Part shown: in pieces, positions 32,641 through 42,411 of the stretch
Numbering within the stretch: position 1 is the first letter of the stretch
Layout: every line of letters begins with the position of its first letter
Source: Ixodes scapularis
Taxonomy: Eukaryota > Arthropoda > Arachnida > Ixodida > Ixodidae
Reading direction: 5' to 3'
Length of the DNA stretch: 64,000 bases
Assembly: GCF_016920785.2 (NCBI RefSeq)
Contig: NW_024609846.1
Coordinates: 104,956,831-105,020,830, forward strand
Position numbers and translations under genes: made by a program
The notes under the pieces: model-generated
What the model was told of the DNA's origin: nothing
The model's database searches: none
What the model saw: the letters and a program-made list of their open reading frames with translations, nothing else

Positions 32641-32882
32641 GCCGCCTTAGTGGTTTAGAGGCAAAGCGTCGGCTACCGTATTCCCAGGTGGCGGGTTCGA
32701 ATCCCGACCGGGGTGCCCGCCATCTGATGGGAGCTCATTGCGCGGAGAAAGCGCCGCGAGTAACCGAGATGTCGGTCGCACGTCAAAAGATGCCCAGGTG
32801 GTCGAAATTAATCCGGAGTTCTCCCCTGGGGCTTAGATGCCCTTCGGTGCTTTGGCATGTATAGAACCCCTAAATTGTACTC
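32641..32882 (+). mobile_element. tRNA-derived SINE, tick Ruka-like
   Basis: The head has tRNA-like order: a box A region (TTAGTGGTTTAGAGGC), an anticodon-arm-like middle and an exact box B GGTTCGAATCC (32694-32704). The body contains CCAGGTGGTCGAAATTAATC, then CGGAGTTCTCC and TTTGGCATGTATAGAACCCC. These correspond to the conserved 3' part I remember from tick Ruka-type SINEs. SINEs carry an internal Pol III promoter and are mobilised by LINE machinery. It is the main basis for the host call. Confidence 0.7.
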
Positions 32883-32922
32883 CTGCCATTCCGTTTCACT
32901 TTAAGGCCGACCGCCACCAACG

Positions 32923-32944
32923 CCCCCCCCCCCCCCCCCCCCCC
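32923..32944. repeat. Poly-C tract, 22 bp
   Basis: Uninterrupted C22 about 40 bp beyond the SINE end. Confidence 0.95.
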
Positions 32945-33838
32945 GATGGAGACAATCAAGCAGCGCTAAAAGTGCATCGTCACGGCGCTCGTTTTCTTCG
33001 AGGGTTTGCTAGCATGTACTAAGTAGAAAATACTAAATCAATGAACCTAAATAAGCGCTTAAATACAGATATATCAACTAAAGCGAACATTCCAAAGGAA
33101 ATGTAACGTGCACAAAGACGTATGCTTTAATTTTAGGCGCAATATTTTACCATTTATGGCATTAAAAATAATTGTGACCCCGAGAACTCACCAGACAAAT
33201 ATAAATCAAAGCGCGTAGGAACTATGGCATATTCGCATGGGGCAGCAGACTTATGAAAATGGAAGATCAGATCAGATCACTGTGCACGTTATACACGAGA
33301 ACGCGAATTTTTTTCCGTAGTTACGCAGACACGAAGCAGGGAACTACGAATAGTAATTCTGGTGATGACGATGCACAACAAATAATATGGCGAGGTAACC
33401 GGCGTCTTGATTCAGGTTTCTAGACATATGCGAGTAGGTCGTTTTTTTTTTTTTTTTAATTCGAAGCAAATAGTGAGTTTGGCCGAATATTTTCGAATCG
33501 AACACGAAATAGTCTCTTTAAGCTTTTCACTACAGCACCATGCCTAAACGGAGACCCATCTGAACTCGTAAAAGTTGTTTCCAAGCTTCCCCTTGTCCTT
33601 ATCTAAGCTAAGTTAATTTTAATCTAGCTACATTTATGGACTGTGGACTAGAGAGAGTCTGTTGGCTCCGTGCGTAATAACCGCAGTTTAATTATGAAAG
33701 GTCTACTCTAGTGTAGATATCAACATTCACAAAGATTCCATTTCATTTTACATACAGCACGCGCGCGTGCGCCATCCCGCTCAAAAGTGGGCTGCGATAT
33801 TTGTACTTATCTAAGTATATATTGATCGCGGCGTGTTA
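32945..33838. other. Unassigned AT-rich stretch
   Basis: No gene or repeat was recognised. A T17 run lies near 33440-33456, and an isolated donor-like GTGAGT on the minus strand lies near 33190. Confidence 0.4.
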
Positions 33839-33970
33839 GCCCCGTTGAGCACGCTTCCTACCGAGCACCGGTGCACTGCGGAAAAGCAACGCCCACGGAG
33901 CGAGGTAGCTCCGCGGATGTTGCTTCTCTGCAGTGCACCGATGCTCGGTAAGAAGCGCGCTCAACGGGGC
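33839..33970. repeat. Near-perfect 132-bp foldback hairpin
   Basis: 63-base arms (33839-33901 and 33908-33970) beginning GCCCCGTTGAGC and ending GCTCAACGGGGC differ at only about seven or eight positions, around a 6-base loop. There is no coding capacity. It could be a MITE or a transcribed long hairpin. Confidence 0.8.
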
Positions 33971-34260
33971 CAACCCGCAGCGGGCAACACCTCGAAGAAT
34001 ACTTACCAGAGTTCATCACGAAGCGAATATCGAATAGCGTATTATTCGAAACTGCTGTTCGAAAACTCGATTATTCGCGCTACAGTTTTCTCTTATTCTT
34101 TAGACGTCTTCGTTCGCGCTCTTTAGTGCGTGTCGAGGCGCGGATTTTATTACGAGCGCATATTGTTTTGCGTTGGTAGCAGCAGGCTGCGGGCCGGGAG
34201 TCACTAAAAAGACCGAGGCCAAAGACAAGGAGCACCGTGACGATGCACTTTTGGCGCTAC
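33971..34260. other. Spacer before the second Penelope-type module
   Basis: It begins with the shared string TACTTACCAGAGTTCATCAC (see 2714-2819). The rest has several short ATTCGAATA-like inverted motifs near 34021-34075 and no recognisable gene. Confidence 0.35.
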
Positions 34261-34440
34261 TATATATATATATCTATATATATATATATATACAACGGGC
34301 ATGGTGGCGGGGGGCCGAAGGCGTGGGTATAGAAGAAGAACAGAACCCTTTGTGAAAACAGCAACAACGGACGATTTAATCTTCGACGTTTCGGCCGGAG
34401 TCCGGCCTTCGTCAGGAAGAACTTTTACCTTCCTGACGAG

Positions 34441-34503
<63 letters not shown>
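34261..34503 (-). repeat. Penelope-type repeat module with hammerhead-like core, flanked by (TA)n
   Basis: A (TA)n tract (34261-34292) is followed by CGGGCATGGTGGCGGG and GGCCGAAGGCGTGGGTATA, then GTGAAAACAGCAACAACGGA and GATTTAATCTTCGACGTTTC, as at 2835-2937. It then has GGCCGG, a ribozyme-like core and a terminal hairpin, and a second (AT)n tract (34444-34502). I assign it to the pseudo-LTR class of Penelope-like elements by the ribozyme-like core; the assignment is inference. Confidence 0.55.
34385..34440 (-). ncRNA. Hammerhead-ribozyme-like core
   Basis: On the minus strand the two invariant blocks are exact: CTGACGA (34409-34415, matching CUGANGA) and GAAA (34389-34392). They are joined by a perfect 6-bp stem II (GGCCGG/CCGGCC, loop ACT). 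GTC cleavage-type triplets lie at 34435-34437 and 34385-34387. Stem I is the weak point: the flanking GTCAGGAAG and CTTCCTGAC pair perfectly with each other in a way that would sequester the core, while the canonical stem I needs a bulge. Hammerheads are known from Penelope-like elements. Activity is unproven. Confidence 0.45.
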
Positions 34504-34504
<1 letters not shown>

Positions 34505-34639
34505 TCTTGCCGCATTATGTAATGGAACTGAGGCGACAGCCGAGGCGCTGTACACTCGGCTGTGTACAACAGACTACACACACAACCGGTCTCCGCCACA
34601 TTTAGAAATTCGGCAAAGGTATAGAGATTACATTGTAAC
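34504..34639. other. Unassigned spacer
   Basis: Nothing recognisable. Confidence 0.35.
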
Positions 34640-34840
34640 CTTGCGTGACACGGTGTCACGTGACAATGCGACGTCACGTGACGCGAAAGTTAGCGGGACA
34701 ACTTGTCCGCTTAATACTAGGGGGGGGGGGGGGGGGGGGGAGGGGGGCACAGCATGACGTGGCGGTGCCACGCGACACCGCAATTTTCCATTAAATTCAG
34801 CGGGAAGCGTTTCCCACTCAATTTACTGGGCAGAACCATG
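34640..34840. repeat. Palindrome-rich block related to 40630-40855
   Basis: It contains GACACGGTGTCACGTGACA, GACGTCACGTGACG, AGTTAGCGGGACAACTTGTC, a G21 run, then AATTCAGCGGGAAGCGTTTC and CAATTTACTGGG. The AGCGG...TTTCCC...AATTTAC string resembles units of the 40.6-kb minisatellite. Both blocks also share CACGTGAC/TGACGTCA palindromes, so they look like diverged copies of one repeat. Confidence 0.45.
34720..34747. repeat. Poly-G tract (21 G, one A, six G)
   Basis: Long G run inside the palindrome-rich block. Confidence 0.95.
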
Positions 34841-34906
34841 AAAGCACCGCGGATCCGCTGCAGAACCTTGCCTATAACGGCTTTCGCCGTAAAAACGACC
34901 AAGTAC

Positions 34907-34973
34907 GGATGGATGGATAATAGCGGCCGTGTTCTTTATAAATGGTGGTAGCTGGCGCCACCTAGCCTAAAAA
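34907..34973 (-). repeat. LINE 3' end with (ATCC)n tail, copy 2
   Basis: GGATGGATGG, GGCGCCACCTAGCC and TAAAAA in the same order as at 53872-53940. AACTATCACC, about 55 bases further on, is also shared with the 53.9-kb copy, which extends the homology. Confidence 0.55.
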
Positions 34974-36673
34974 GAACAAACCAAAATCTGACTTCCCTTT
35001 CCTCCTTCCAAATAAGTGCCTTTCTGATAACTATCACCAGTCCTTAAAGGTGACCGCCAAATAACCTTTAAAAGATCAAGCAAAAAAAAAAAAATCTAGA
35101 AATATCAATTCTAGTTTTTTTTCCCGGCGAAGGAGTCGCCAATTTTCTTCTGGTCAAACCTTGTGAGCGTCACCGAACAGCAGACCCACTGGGGTACAGG
35201 GTTGAGACTTTGGGCCGGAGCCACGCAGGAGGGAGTCGAAATTTTCCTCTGTCACGCCTGTCCACACACTGTGCTAGTTAGTTGTATTTCGTAAACGAAA
35301 CGTAAACGACTCGCGGGGTTTGCCTGGCGAGCGTCAAAACGCAGTTGACAGGTCGAATGAAAACGCGGCACGACGCAAGGGCGCGAAAAGTAATCAGGGC
35401 TCGACCTCGAGACGTGTTGCAGAACGGGGGCCCTTTTACATCTCTGCAAGCGATTAGCTCTACGTACGGGAGACCTCCCAAGATCGAAACGGAGCGCTGG
35501 ACCGCGTTTAATGATCACGCGTCAATTATATAGCGACCTGTCTTTGATGCAGTTATTAAAGTCGCTAATAGTGCTACGTGAACGCGGCAAGGCCCGTCAC
35601 TTTATCTGAGTGGAAGACAAACGGTGGTCTGGTTCGCGCGGAAGAAAACGAGCCGTACTACCCAGACTGTATGAGCGTGGGAAAATAAAAAAAAGAATTA
35701 TAGATATGGGGCAGCGTGGATTGGCCGGAAACAGAAAGAAGACGTTAGTTAGACAGTTTGATTGTCAGCCTGTTCTTGTATGGGGACACCGACGATGTCA
35801 TCAAATTTCTGTTTGAGAGTGTCTAAAGCATTCGTTTTTTTTTTTTTTTTCACAAATGAGTTTTTCTTGGGCAAATAGGGTTATCGAAACAAATTACTTC
35901 TCAGATATTAAGTCAAGAAAATGTTGCGATTATGTGACATTTGCCTTTGTGCCTCTTCCGTCCTTGAAAACTTCAGTGCAACGCAAATATAGTGCAGGGG
36001 CCCTTCTTTTTATGTTGAAACGAAATCTTGCACCCCTCGTGGCTAACGGGGGCAATTGAATGAGCAATCGTAATAACTGCAGAGCGATAACAGAATGCTT
36101 AGCTTTTCCCTGCCTTTCTAAAGCTGTTGGTGACAATTGTGTGTGTGTGTGTGTTTTTTCTCTCGTTTTTTTATGGTTTCTCCGCTATTTTATTTTCTCA
36201 CGCAGCGTAGACACATGCCCTGGATTCGAGTAGCAGCGCAAAGATAACAACTTTGGGTCACCATTCACAGCAACGACGTAAACAAGAACAGTACAAAATT
36301 GTTCTTTTCTGCACACAGGTGTGTATACGCCAAACCTCACACCTGTAGCGCACACGCGCACGTGGCTTGCTTACTACCATATATGCGATTAAAACGGAAA
36401 ATTGCAAGTGCCACTTCTTTTCTTTTTTTGCTCTTTTTTTCAAAGCTAGGGAGTTCAACTCATCCATCGGGCCCGGCCTCGTTGGTGCAGCTGCAGATTA
36501 CTCGGTGAGCCCAATAATGAGGCAGGGCGAAAGGAGACGCGGCCGTAACTCTTGCAACATGGTGGGCGTCACTTTCTTTGGCCGCCTCGAAGGAAGGTGG
36601 TGTCGGCGGCGTGAGAAGGCGGCCGCTTGGAAAGTAATAAGCCACGGGCCGAACTAACACCTCCTACAGAACA
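34974..36673. other. Unassigned non-coding stretch
   Basis: A (GT)n run lies at 36139-36153 and a T18 run near 35833. Frames at 35856-36059 (plus) and 35930-36136 (minus) are protein-like on both strands, which usually signals chance or an old repeat. Confidence 0.4.
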
Positions 36674-36877
36674 AGGCCGGAGCGCCGAATTTTCGACGTC
36701 ACCTAAGGAAGGTCAACGTGGGGCAGGGACTGAACACGACTGCTGCGTCCGCAGCGTTGGGCTCGGACTAGTGTCCCCCGGACAAGGAAGCCGAACACTG
36801 ACGAAGCACCCGTCTTCGATCTGTGACCCGAGTCGGCCTTCTTTGGGTGACGTTGAAAACTAAGCGTGCTCCGGCCT
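36674..36877. repeat. 204-bp foldback element
   Basis: AGGCCGGAGC, TTTTCGACGTCACC and AAGGAAGG at the left are mirrored by CCTTCTTTGGGTGACGTTG and GCTCCGGCCT at the right, about 45-bp arms with roughly ten mismatches. No coding capacity. Confidence 0.6.
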
Positions 36878-38566
36878 CGCGATCTGGAAGGTGTTTGGTC
36901 GAGTAGCCATCCGCTCGGGGCGCGAGCGCAGATGGAGAGAGACGGATTGCGAGTCCCGAGTGAGCTGTCTCCCAGACTTGGCTTGGCTTGGCTTTTAGAA
37001 GGCACCGCCCAGACATTTGCCTCGAAAAACTGGCCACGGGAGAGTGCATCTGGGGGTCCCCGCTCGTATTTGGAGCTCGGCGGTGTGAGGTGCAACGACG
37101 TGCACATGATTGTTTCTCGGAAGCCGTTTAAAATCTTCTCGGAGCACGCAATTTTTTTTTTTTTTTTTTTTTACATTTAGACATTTGTTTGTGCGGAGGT
37201 TTTTGTTCAAGGTCTCGAAGAAGTGGCTCTCCTGAAAGGTGTTTCTGCACTAATAGAAATGTTTGTTTCTTTGTTCTAATTTTTTGTTTTGTTTTGTTTT
37301 TCAATGGTGCTAGCATTATGTGGACGAGGTCTTTGCTACCTTATTTAACGCCATACCCACTGCAGTTATCCAGATTATAATATAGCCTGATACAGATATC
37401 GCGTGGTTGTCGTCGCGGTAATATATAGTAATAGTGGGTAATGTTTATTTTAGTCAGAAGAGCCTTGGCGCCGCAGAAAGGAAGTAGCCAATATATTTAA
37501 CATCAGTTCCGTTCTTATGAGTCGCCCAGCAAATTAATACTTCCGCTCTTTTGAGAAGTAATGTCTCCAATAGAAAAGAAATATACATCGATTTAATGGC
37601 TAGTTCGCCCTTTAGCGGGTGGGGACAATTACTACCACTTAGAATAACCAAAGCCCGCGCACTGACATTTTGACGTCATCACTGTGAGAGCGAGAACAGA
37701 CACAGATGGGATACGAATGCTGTGTCAGCGTTCCGCTTGGTCGTGTGGCCAATCAACGCGTCGGAAGACGCTCAAAGTCGGATTCGTTTTTTTTTTTTTG
37801 CTGGATCATCCCAGCTTGATGACGCCACTGAAAGCATATGCTGTTCGCAGGCTTTAATTGCTGGTCAGGTGGCCTAGCGCGAACGAAGTATAGAGAGCGC
37901 GCCCGCTCTTGGCCGCACACTAACCTCAATCCTTGCTTCTCATGGTTACCAACCCGAACAATATATCCCGCCGACAACGACATCTCCGCGACGCTGCTTC
38001 TGATAGGGCCCGCTGAGTGTGTGTGCGCACACACACTCGCGCGCAATAACCTGGCTAACTGCCCGTCGCAGCGCAAACAACAGCGAATGCCCCCGAGGGA
38101 CTCCTCACAAAGCCCCCCGGAATGGTGGCGCCGAGCGAGCGTTCCTCGGGCAAGACCGCGCGAGTCGTGATCGAGCCAGGTCGTGCAGTCGTGTCCACCC
38201 CGTCCTTCCCAGCGTGGGAGGGAGAGCGTGACCGACGTCTCACGCGCCGGAGAAAGTTCTTTTCTTTATTTTCAGGGTTGCGACTGGGCGTGGATCGCGC
38301 GCTCGTCCAAACGAGAGAGAACCAGACAGTTCTCCGGAAATAGCCAAAAGGTCCACGCGCGGAGACGGGCTCCGAGTGAGAGAAGTCCCCCAGTCGAGGA
38401 CACTCGAGCTGCACTGCCGCGGCGTCGAGATGGAGGCGATTCGACGCTGAGGGACGATCAATGAAATCGAAAACGAGAGTCACGATATACTCAAAACCCT
38501 GAAGAGGCGAAATAAAATGGGGGACAGTGGCGCAGACCGCTATTTCATTTTTTCTTGTGTCAGGGC
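36878..38566. other. Unassigned stretch with a GC-rich part and one solitary family B end
   Basis: A T22 run lies near 37152-37173. CGCGAACGAAGTATAG at about 37870-37885 matches the outer end of family B, without a visible partner. The palindrome GTGTGTGTGCGCACACACAC lies near 38016. About 38060-38480 is GC-rich and open in many frames with no recognisable protein. Confidence 0.4.
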
Positions 38567-38758
38567 TTATGCGGAGTGCAAGATCGTCTGCTTCTTTTGC
38601 GGGGGTTGTGGTGAGGTCAGGACGCCGATCTCCGGTTGGCTCTGATTGGAGGCTAGTGGGTAGACCTCAAAGCAAGCTGCCCCCCTTGAGGTCTCGCCAC
38701 TATCCTTCAATCAGAGCCAATCAGAGCTGGGCGTTCTGAGTCACCACAACAGAACCGC
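38567..38758. repeat. Family A foldback element, copy 3 (right end lost)
   Basis: TTATGCGGAGTGCAAG, CTGCTTCTTTTGCGG, TTGTGGTGAGGTCAGGACG and TTGGCTCTGATTGG correspond to copy 2, with the right arm mirrored up to 38757. The right outer end is replaced by an abutting family B copy, which suggests insertion next to or into it. Confidence 0.7.
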
Positions 38759-38931
38759 CTGTACTGCGTTCCCCCTTAAGCTGAGACTAAAAGATCCGCC
38801 TTGCAGCGCGTGCTTTCTGCCCTTGCTAACACAAGTGTGAACGCGCAGGTACGCGCAACCAAAGCACTGCGAAAGCCAGCGAGCTCGTGCTGAAGGCGGA
38901 GCTTCTAGTCTCAGGGTGAACGGAGTATAGA
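38759..38931. repeat. Family B-type inverted-repeat element, copy 2
   Basis: The left CTGTACTGCGTTCCCCC and GAGACTAAAAGATCCGCC pair with the right GGCGGAGCTTCTAGTCTC and GGGTGAACGGAGTATAG. The outer termini match the other family B copies; the interior differs. Confidence 0.65.
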
Positions 38932-39019
38932 ACCTCAGGACGCCCTCGCTCGCGTCCTAGAGGGTGAAAAGACCTCCTTCCTCACCCTGAAGGACGAAAG
39001 CGAGGACTCCTAGGGTTCT
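38931..39019. repeat. 89-bp foldback
   Basis: GAACCTCAGGACGCCCTCGC at the left is mirrored by GCGAGGACTCCTAGGGTTC at the right, with an inner AGGGTGA/TCACCCT pair. It starts where the previous element ends. Confidence 0.6.
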
Positions 39020-39566
39020 AAGCGCTTTTTAATCATAAAAAAAAAATGAAGAAAAACCGGGAAAACACACGATAGTTTTTATCAGGCCTTTTTATTCCGG
39101 GGAAGAAAGGCGCGGACAACACCACTTGTAGCTAGGAGAAAGTAGATCCCAAATAACCGCCATTTTACTTCGAGTACGGCGTGAAGAGGGAGCTCGTTGT
39201 AAACCTTAAAACGGCGTGCCGACGTTTCACTAGGAGTCTTCACGTTATTACGCCATCTTCGTTTCCCTTGGTGTTTTGTTCAAAGCGCGGCGGTTGAACC
39301 GCGTTCCCAAAGCGGTTGCGAACGCGGTTGCGTAAAGATCCAATATAATTTCATGCGCGTTCCATGATGAAAACGAGCGGATCCTCTTCGTGGTCGCGAT
39401 TCGAATGCCAGTTTGAATGCACCACTAAGCTGAAACGAAGTTACTGTACACTTTCTCTTCTTGAGAGTCATGAGTCAGAGCCGTGAATATGTCCTTCTTC
39501 TTGTCCCTAAACTCTTTTGTTGATGTTTCTTTTCTTTTTTATTGGCGCTGTTTCATAATATTTGTA
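39020..39566. other. Unassigned stretch
   Basis: A short GGTTGAACCGCGTTCCCAA/GCGGTTGCGAACGCGG imperfect repeat lies near 39290-39330. No gene was seen. Confidence 0.4.
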
Positions 39567-40562
39567 CAGTCGCCGGCCATTTGAGCTCCCCCGGTCGAAC
39601 GCCGACCGGATAAGCGAAAATCCCGCACGCGGCGCGTCGAGCGTTGCCGTGTTTTGGGAGCCGGGCTATTGGGACCAAACCATTCCGTTATCAAAGGGGT
39701 GGGCGCATAACTTTTATCGGGATTCTAGCCTTTCGAAGTGTGAATCACAAAAACATGGCCGATTAGAATTGCCGTCTTCGGGTGTTGGCCCCAAGTGTTC
39801 GGAGATTATGTTATAACTGCCGATAAACTGGAGCTTGCTTTAGGCGCAGATAAAGCAGCAGTGTTCGATCGATGCTTACAAATGTAAAAACACTATGTTT
39901 GATATGATATTAGGCATGATAACAATGATTCCTTGGCAAGCGAAAAGTGGCCGACCAGGGAGCCATCTGCAAAATCATCGTGTAGAGAGTCACCCTTAGC
40001 GAAGCAACACGCTACTGAGCGCAGAACAATAGTCTTCTCGATAAAACGCGTTGATGAAAAGTGCCTGAATCTTTATTCTGCTTCGACACAAATCTTTTTT
40101 TTTATCTATAGCATACCCTGATGGGTTAAATAAATTATTTCGAAATCGCTTGTCACTGTCTAGTCTAGGTTTAAGAAGATTGCAAGAAAAGGGGGGGGGG
40201 GGGGGAGGGGGGGGGTTGTGCGTAGGATTACTCTTCGGGTAGGAACTATGTAAAATGACAAACCGGTTTCTCGAATAAAAAAGTAGCATATAACATGTCA
40301 GAGATATTATGCAGTGAAGAATTTCGATAAGCCGTCTGCGTTTACCTACAACCGGAAGCGGGATTGTAATCGGCCGTGCTTCAGATTCACGTTCCAAAAC
40401 GCGGAATGCTACTAAACTTCCTGCGTCCACCCCTTTGGTAACGGAATGGTTTGGTCCCAATAGCCCGGCTCGCAGAACGCGGCAACGCTTGACGCGCCGC
40501 ATGCGGGATTTTCGCTGCTCCGGCCGGCGTTCGGCCGGGGGAGCTCATATGGCCGGCGACTG
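39567..40562. mobile_element. TA-flanked DNA element with 141-bp terminal inverted repeats
   Basis: The ends CAGTCGCCGGCCAT and ATGGCCGGCGACTG are flanked by TA (39565-39566 and 40563-40564). The arms 39567-39707 and 40422-40562 align without gaps over 141 bases with about 12 differences. The roughly 715-bp interior has no transposase; a G-rich tract sits at 40191-40215. TA duplication and long arms suggest a non-autonomous Tc1/mariner-type or related foldback element. The flanking TGTACA palindrome leaves the exact duplication length uncertain. Confidence 0.8.
40191..40215. repeat. Poly-G tract with one A
   Basis: G15, A, then G9, inside the 39567-40562 element. Confidence 0.95.
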
Positions 40563-40629
40563 TACAATATAACATTTGCCCCACCATAAAAGTCCGTTAA
40601 CTTCTGCTGCGGAGGTGTTAGGAGAAAGT

Positions 40630-40760
40630 GTTAGCGGAATTTAGCGCCTTAATTTAGCGAAAAAGTTTGCCGCAAAATTTAGCTAAACCTTTTCCCGGCA
40701 AATTTATCGAAAAACTTTCCCGCTAAACTTAGCGGAAACTTTTCCCGCCAAATTTACCGG
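40630..40760. repeat. Degenerate 25-26 bp minisatellite
   Basis: About four to five units of the form AATTTAGCGAAAAACTTTCC followed by CGC(C/T)AA run in tandem with point differences between units. Confidence 0.75.
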
Positions 40761-40769
40761 GTCAATAGG

Positions 40770-40855
40770 CTCATGACGTCACAACCGTGTGTGACGTCAC
40801 GCGTCACGTGATATGAGGTTACACGTGACGTTATGTGACGTCAAGTGAGACGAGA
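40770..40855. repeat. Cluster of TGACGTCA / CACGTGA palindromes
   Basis: It includes ATGACGTCACA, TGTGACGTCACGCGTCACGTGA, ACACGTGACG and TATGTGACGTCAAG. TGACGTCA is the CRE core and CACGTG an E-box core, but the density and the parallel block at 34640-34685 argue for a repeat over a regulatory module. Confidence 0.55.
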
Positions 40856-40950
40856 CGCTACCGACTAGACCACGCACACACGCTTGCACGGCTAGGAACG
40901 ATCGCGGGTTTACATATGAGAAGGCATTGCGAACGCGGTACCCGATAACG

Positions 40951-41012
40951 CTATCGCGTTCCACTCTTGAAGGCGAAGCTTAAGCGTCCCCCAAGATTTT
41001 TTTAACGAGTTT
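40951..41012 (-). repeat. Uninterrupted copy of the dispersed repeat split at 22.3-23.4 kb
   Basis: Read on the minus strand: TCGTTAAAAAAATCTTG, GGGACGCTTAAGCTTCGCC, TTCAAGAGTGGAACGCGATA. It joins directly at the TTAA what is separated by 1037 bp at 22319/23357, and so preserves the pre-insertion state. Confidence 0.7.
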
Positions 41013-41445
41013 TATAACAATATTGCTCCTTTGAACCATCTGAGAACATCCTTATACGACTACGTACTTCACGTGTACATTTTGTTATAGGGTCATCGTT
41101 GTTCGTTCTTACCAGGGGAATACGACTGCTATTATATAGGTTCCCGGTAAGCGAGATTGATTCGGTCATGACTGGACTTGTCACGTTGACGGGCCTCCTC
41201 GGAGACTCGTCATCGGCCATGTTTGGCACGAACCGCACATTGGTTAGTGCTTTGGAAAGAGCATAACTGGAAACGAAGAAGAGTCTCTGAAACTTGCCCA
41301 TAAAAAGGGCTAGGAGGAGCGGCGTAGACAGTCGGAAAAACACCAGACGGCCTCTTCCGACTGAGCCTGCCCAACTGGTTCTCCGTACAAGTAGGAAGAG
41401 CCAAATCAAGAACACAGAGATTAAAGTAAATGGGCAGAAGAGCAA
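41002..41445 (-). other. Unassigned 147-codon open frame
   Basis: A hydrophobic first third (MLFCPFTLISVFLIWLFLLV) is followed by a polar, serine/asparagine-rich tail. A second minus frame overlaps it at 41210-41533 and is also open. The first 10 codons from the 3' end overlap the dispersed repeat. No family was recognised and no splice signal decides between frames, so it is probably not a gene. Confidence 0.15.
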
Positions 41446-42241
41446 ATATCGAGAAGTTTAAAAAGAAAACAATTATACAGCACCTTTTTTCTTTCTTTTG
41501 GAACCGGCGGAGAAGTTGGCACTGTATCTCCAATTGTTACTCTATACCAATTACCTACCCCATAGCAACCGTTACATATAAAAAAAAGAGAAATTGTTTT
41601 ATACGATTGTGAGAATCAGGACTGAGGTGGGTCAGACTATACGTTGATCGACCGCTTCCGATAGTTGAACAGTACAAGAGAGCAAAAGTGAGCACTCAAG
41701 CTACTCGCTTTCGAGTTCATATATGCCTGTTGGGCGCAAATGTCAGGACGCCTTATCGTATCCGAATGTAGGCAGTGTGATATCGGACACTTGAAAGACT
41801 CGGTCAGGCGGCTCAGACGTCGTACAAGAGAGACACGGAGCTTCTCTGCAGACGCGAGGAGAGACTTATCTGCGGGCAAGCCTCTAAAGCATCTTCGAAT
41901 CACGTTCGCTTCATACATGCTTCAAAATTGTCGGCAGATCGTTTTTTTTTATATGGCCAAGGAAAAAACGCGCCTGGTGTATGCAGGCTTTTTTTTTTTT
42001 TTTTTTTTTTTCGTTTGATGTGTCAGCAGTGTTGCCGCGGTTTCAGAATGTTGTTCAATGCAGTTTTTTTTTAAGAGCATTTTGCTGAGTGATTGCAGAT
42101 TATTTATTTCCAAGTGTAAAAGAACAGCCGGCACCACTGAAGCGCAGTCAACCTGTTTTTTTTTCTTTTTTTTCAGTTTATAAATAACATATAGTATATA
42201 ATATTTACGTTATTTTGATGCTCCAAGTATACTTTGTGTCA
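41446..42241. other. Unassigned stretch with T-rich tracts
   Basis: A T22 run lies near 41991-42012 with several shorter T runs. No gene was recognised. Confidence 0.4.
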
Positions 42242-42411
42242 CTAGTTGCGTGCAGTACAGGCGAAGGCAACGCTAGGCGAGGGGAGAAAGGGCAAGCGCT
42301 AGAAAGGCTAGGTAGGGGAGGAGAGAAACCTCCACTCTTCTCTAACGTTTCTAGTGTTCTCCCTTTCTCTCTTCTCCTGGCGTGTCATTCGCATGCACTG
42401 CACACAACTGG
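42242..42411. repeat. 170-bp foldback element
   Basis: AGTTGCGTGCAGTACAGGCGAA and GGGGAGAAAGGG with GCTAGAAA at the left are mirrored by TTTCTAGTGTTCTCCC and TTCGCATGCACTGCACACAACT at the right, arms of about 70 bp with several mismatches. Confidence 0.65.

Noticed and set aside
32641..32715. Possible tRNA gene
   Set aside because: Box B is exact but the cloverleaf acceptor stem does not close and the sequence continues into a SINE body.
37838..38483. Cluster of six ORFs in a GC-rich region
   Set aside because: Same composition effect; no splice signals or recognisable motifs.
40770..40855. CRE/E-box cluster as a host enhancer
   Set aside because: Similar palindrome-rich blocks recur at 34.6 and 60.7 kb next to repeat units, so a repeat origin is more likely.
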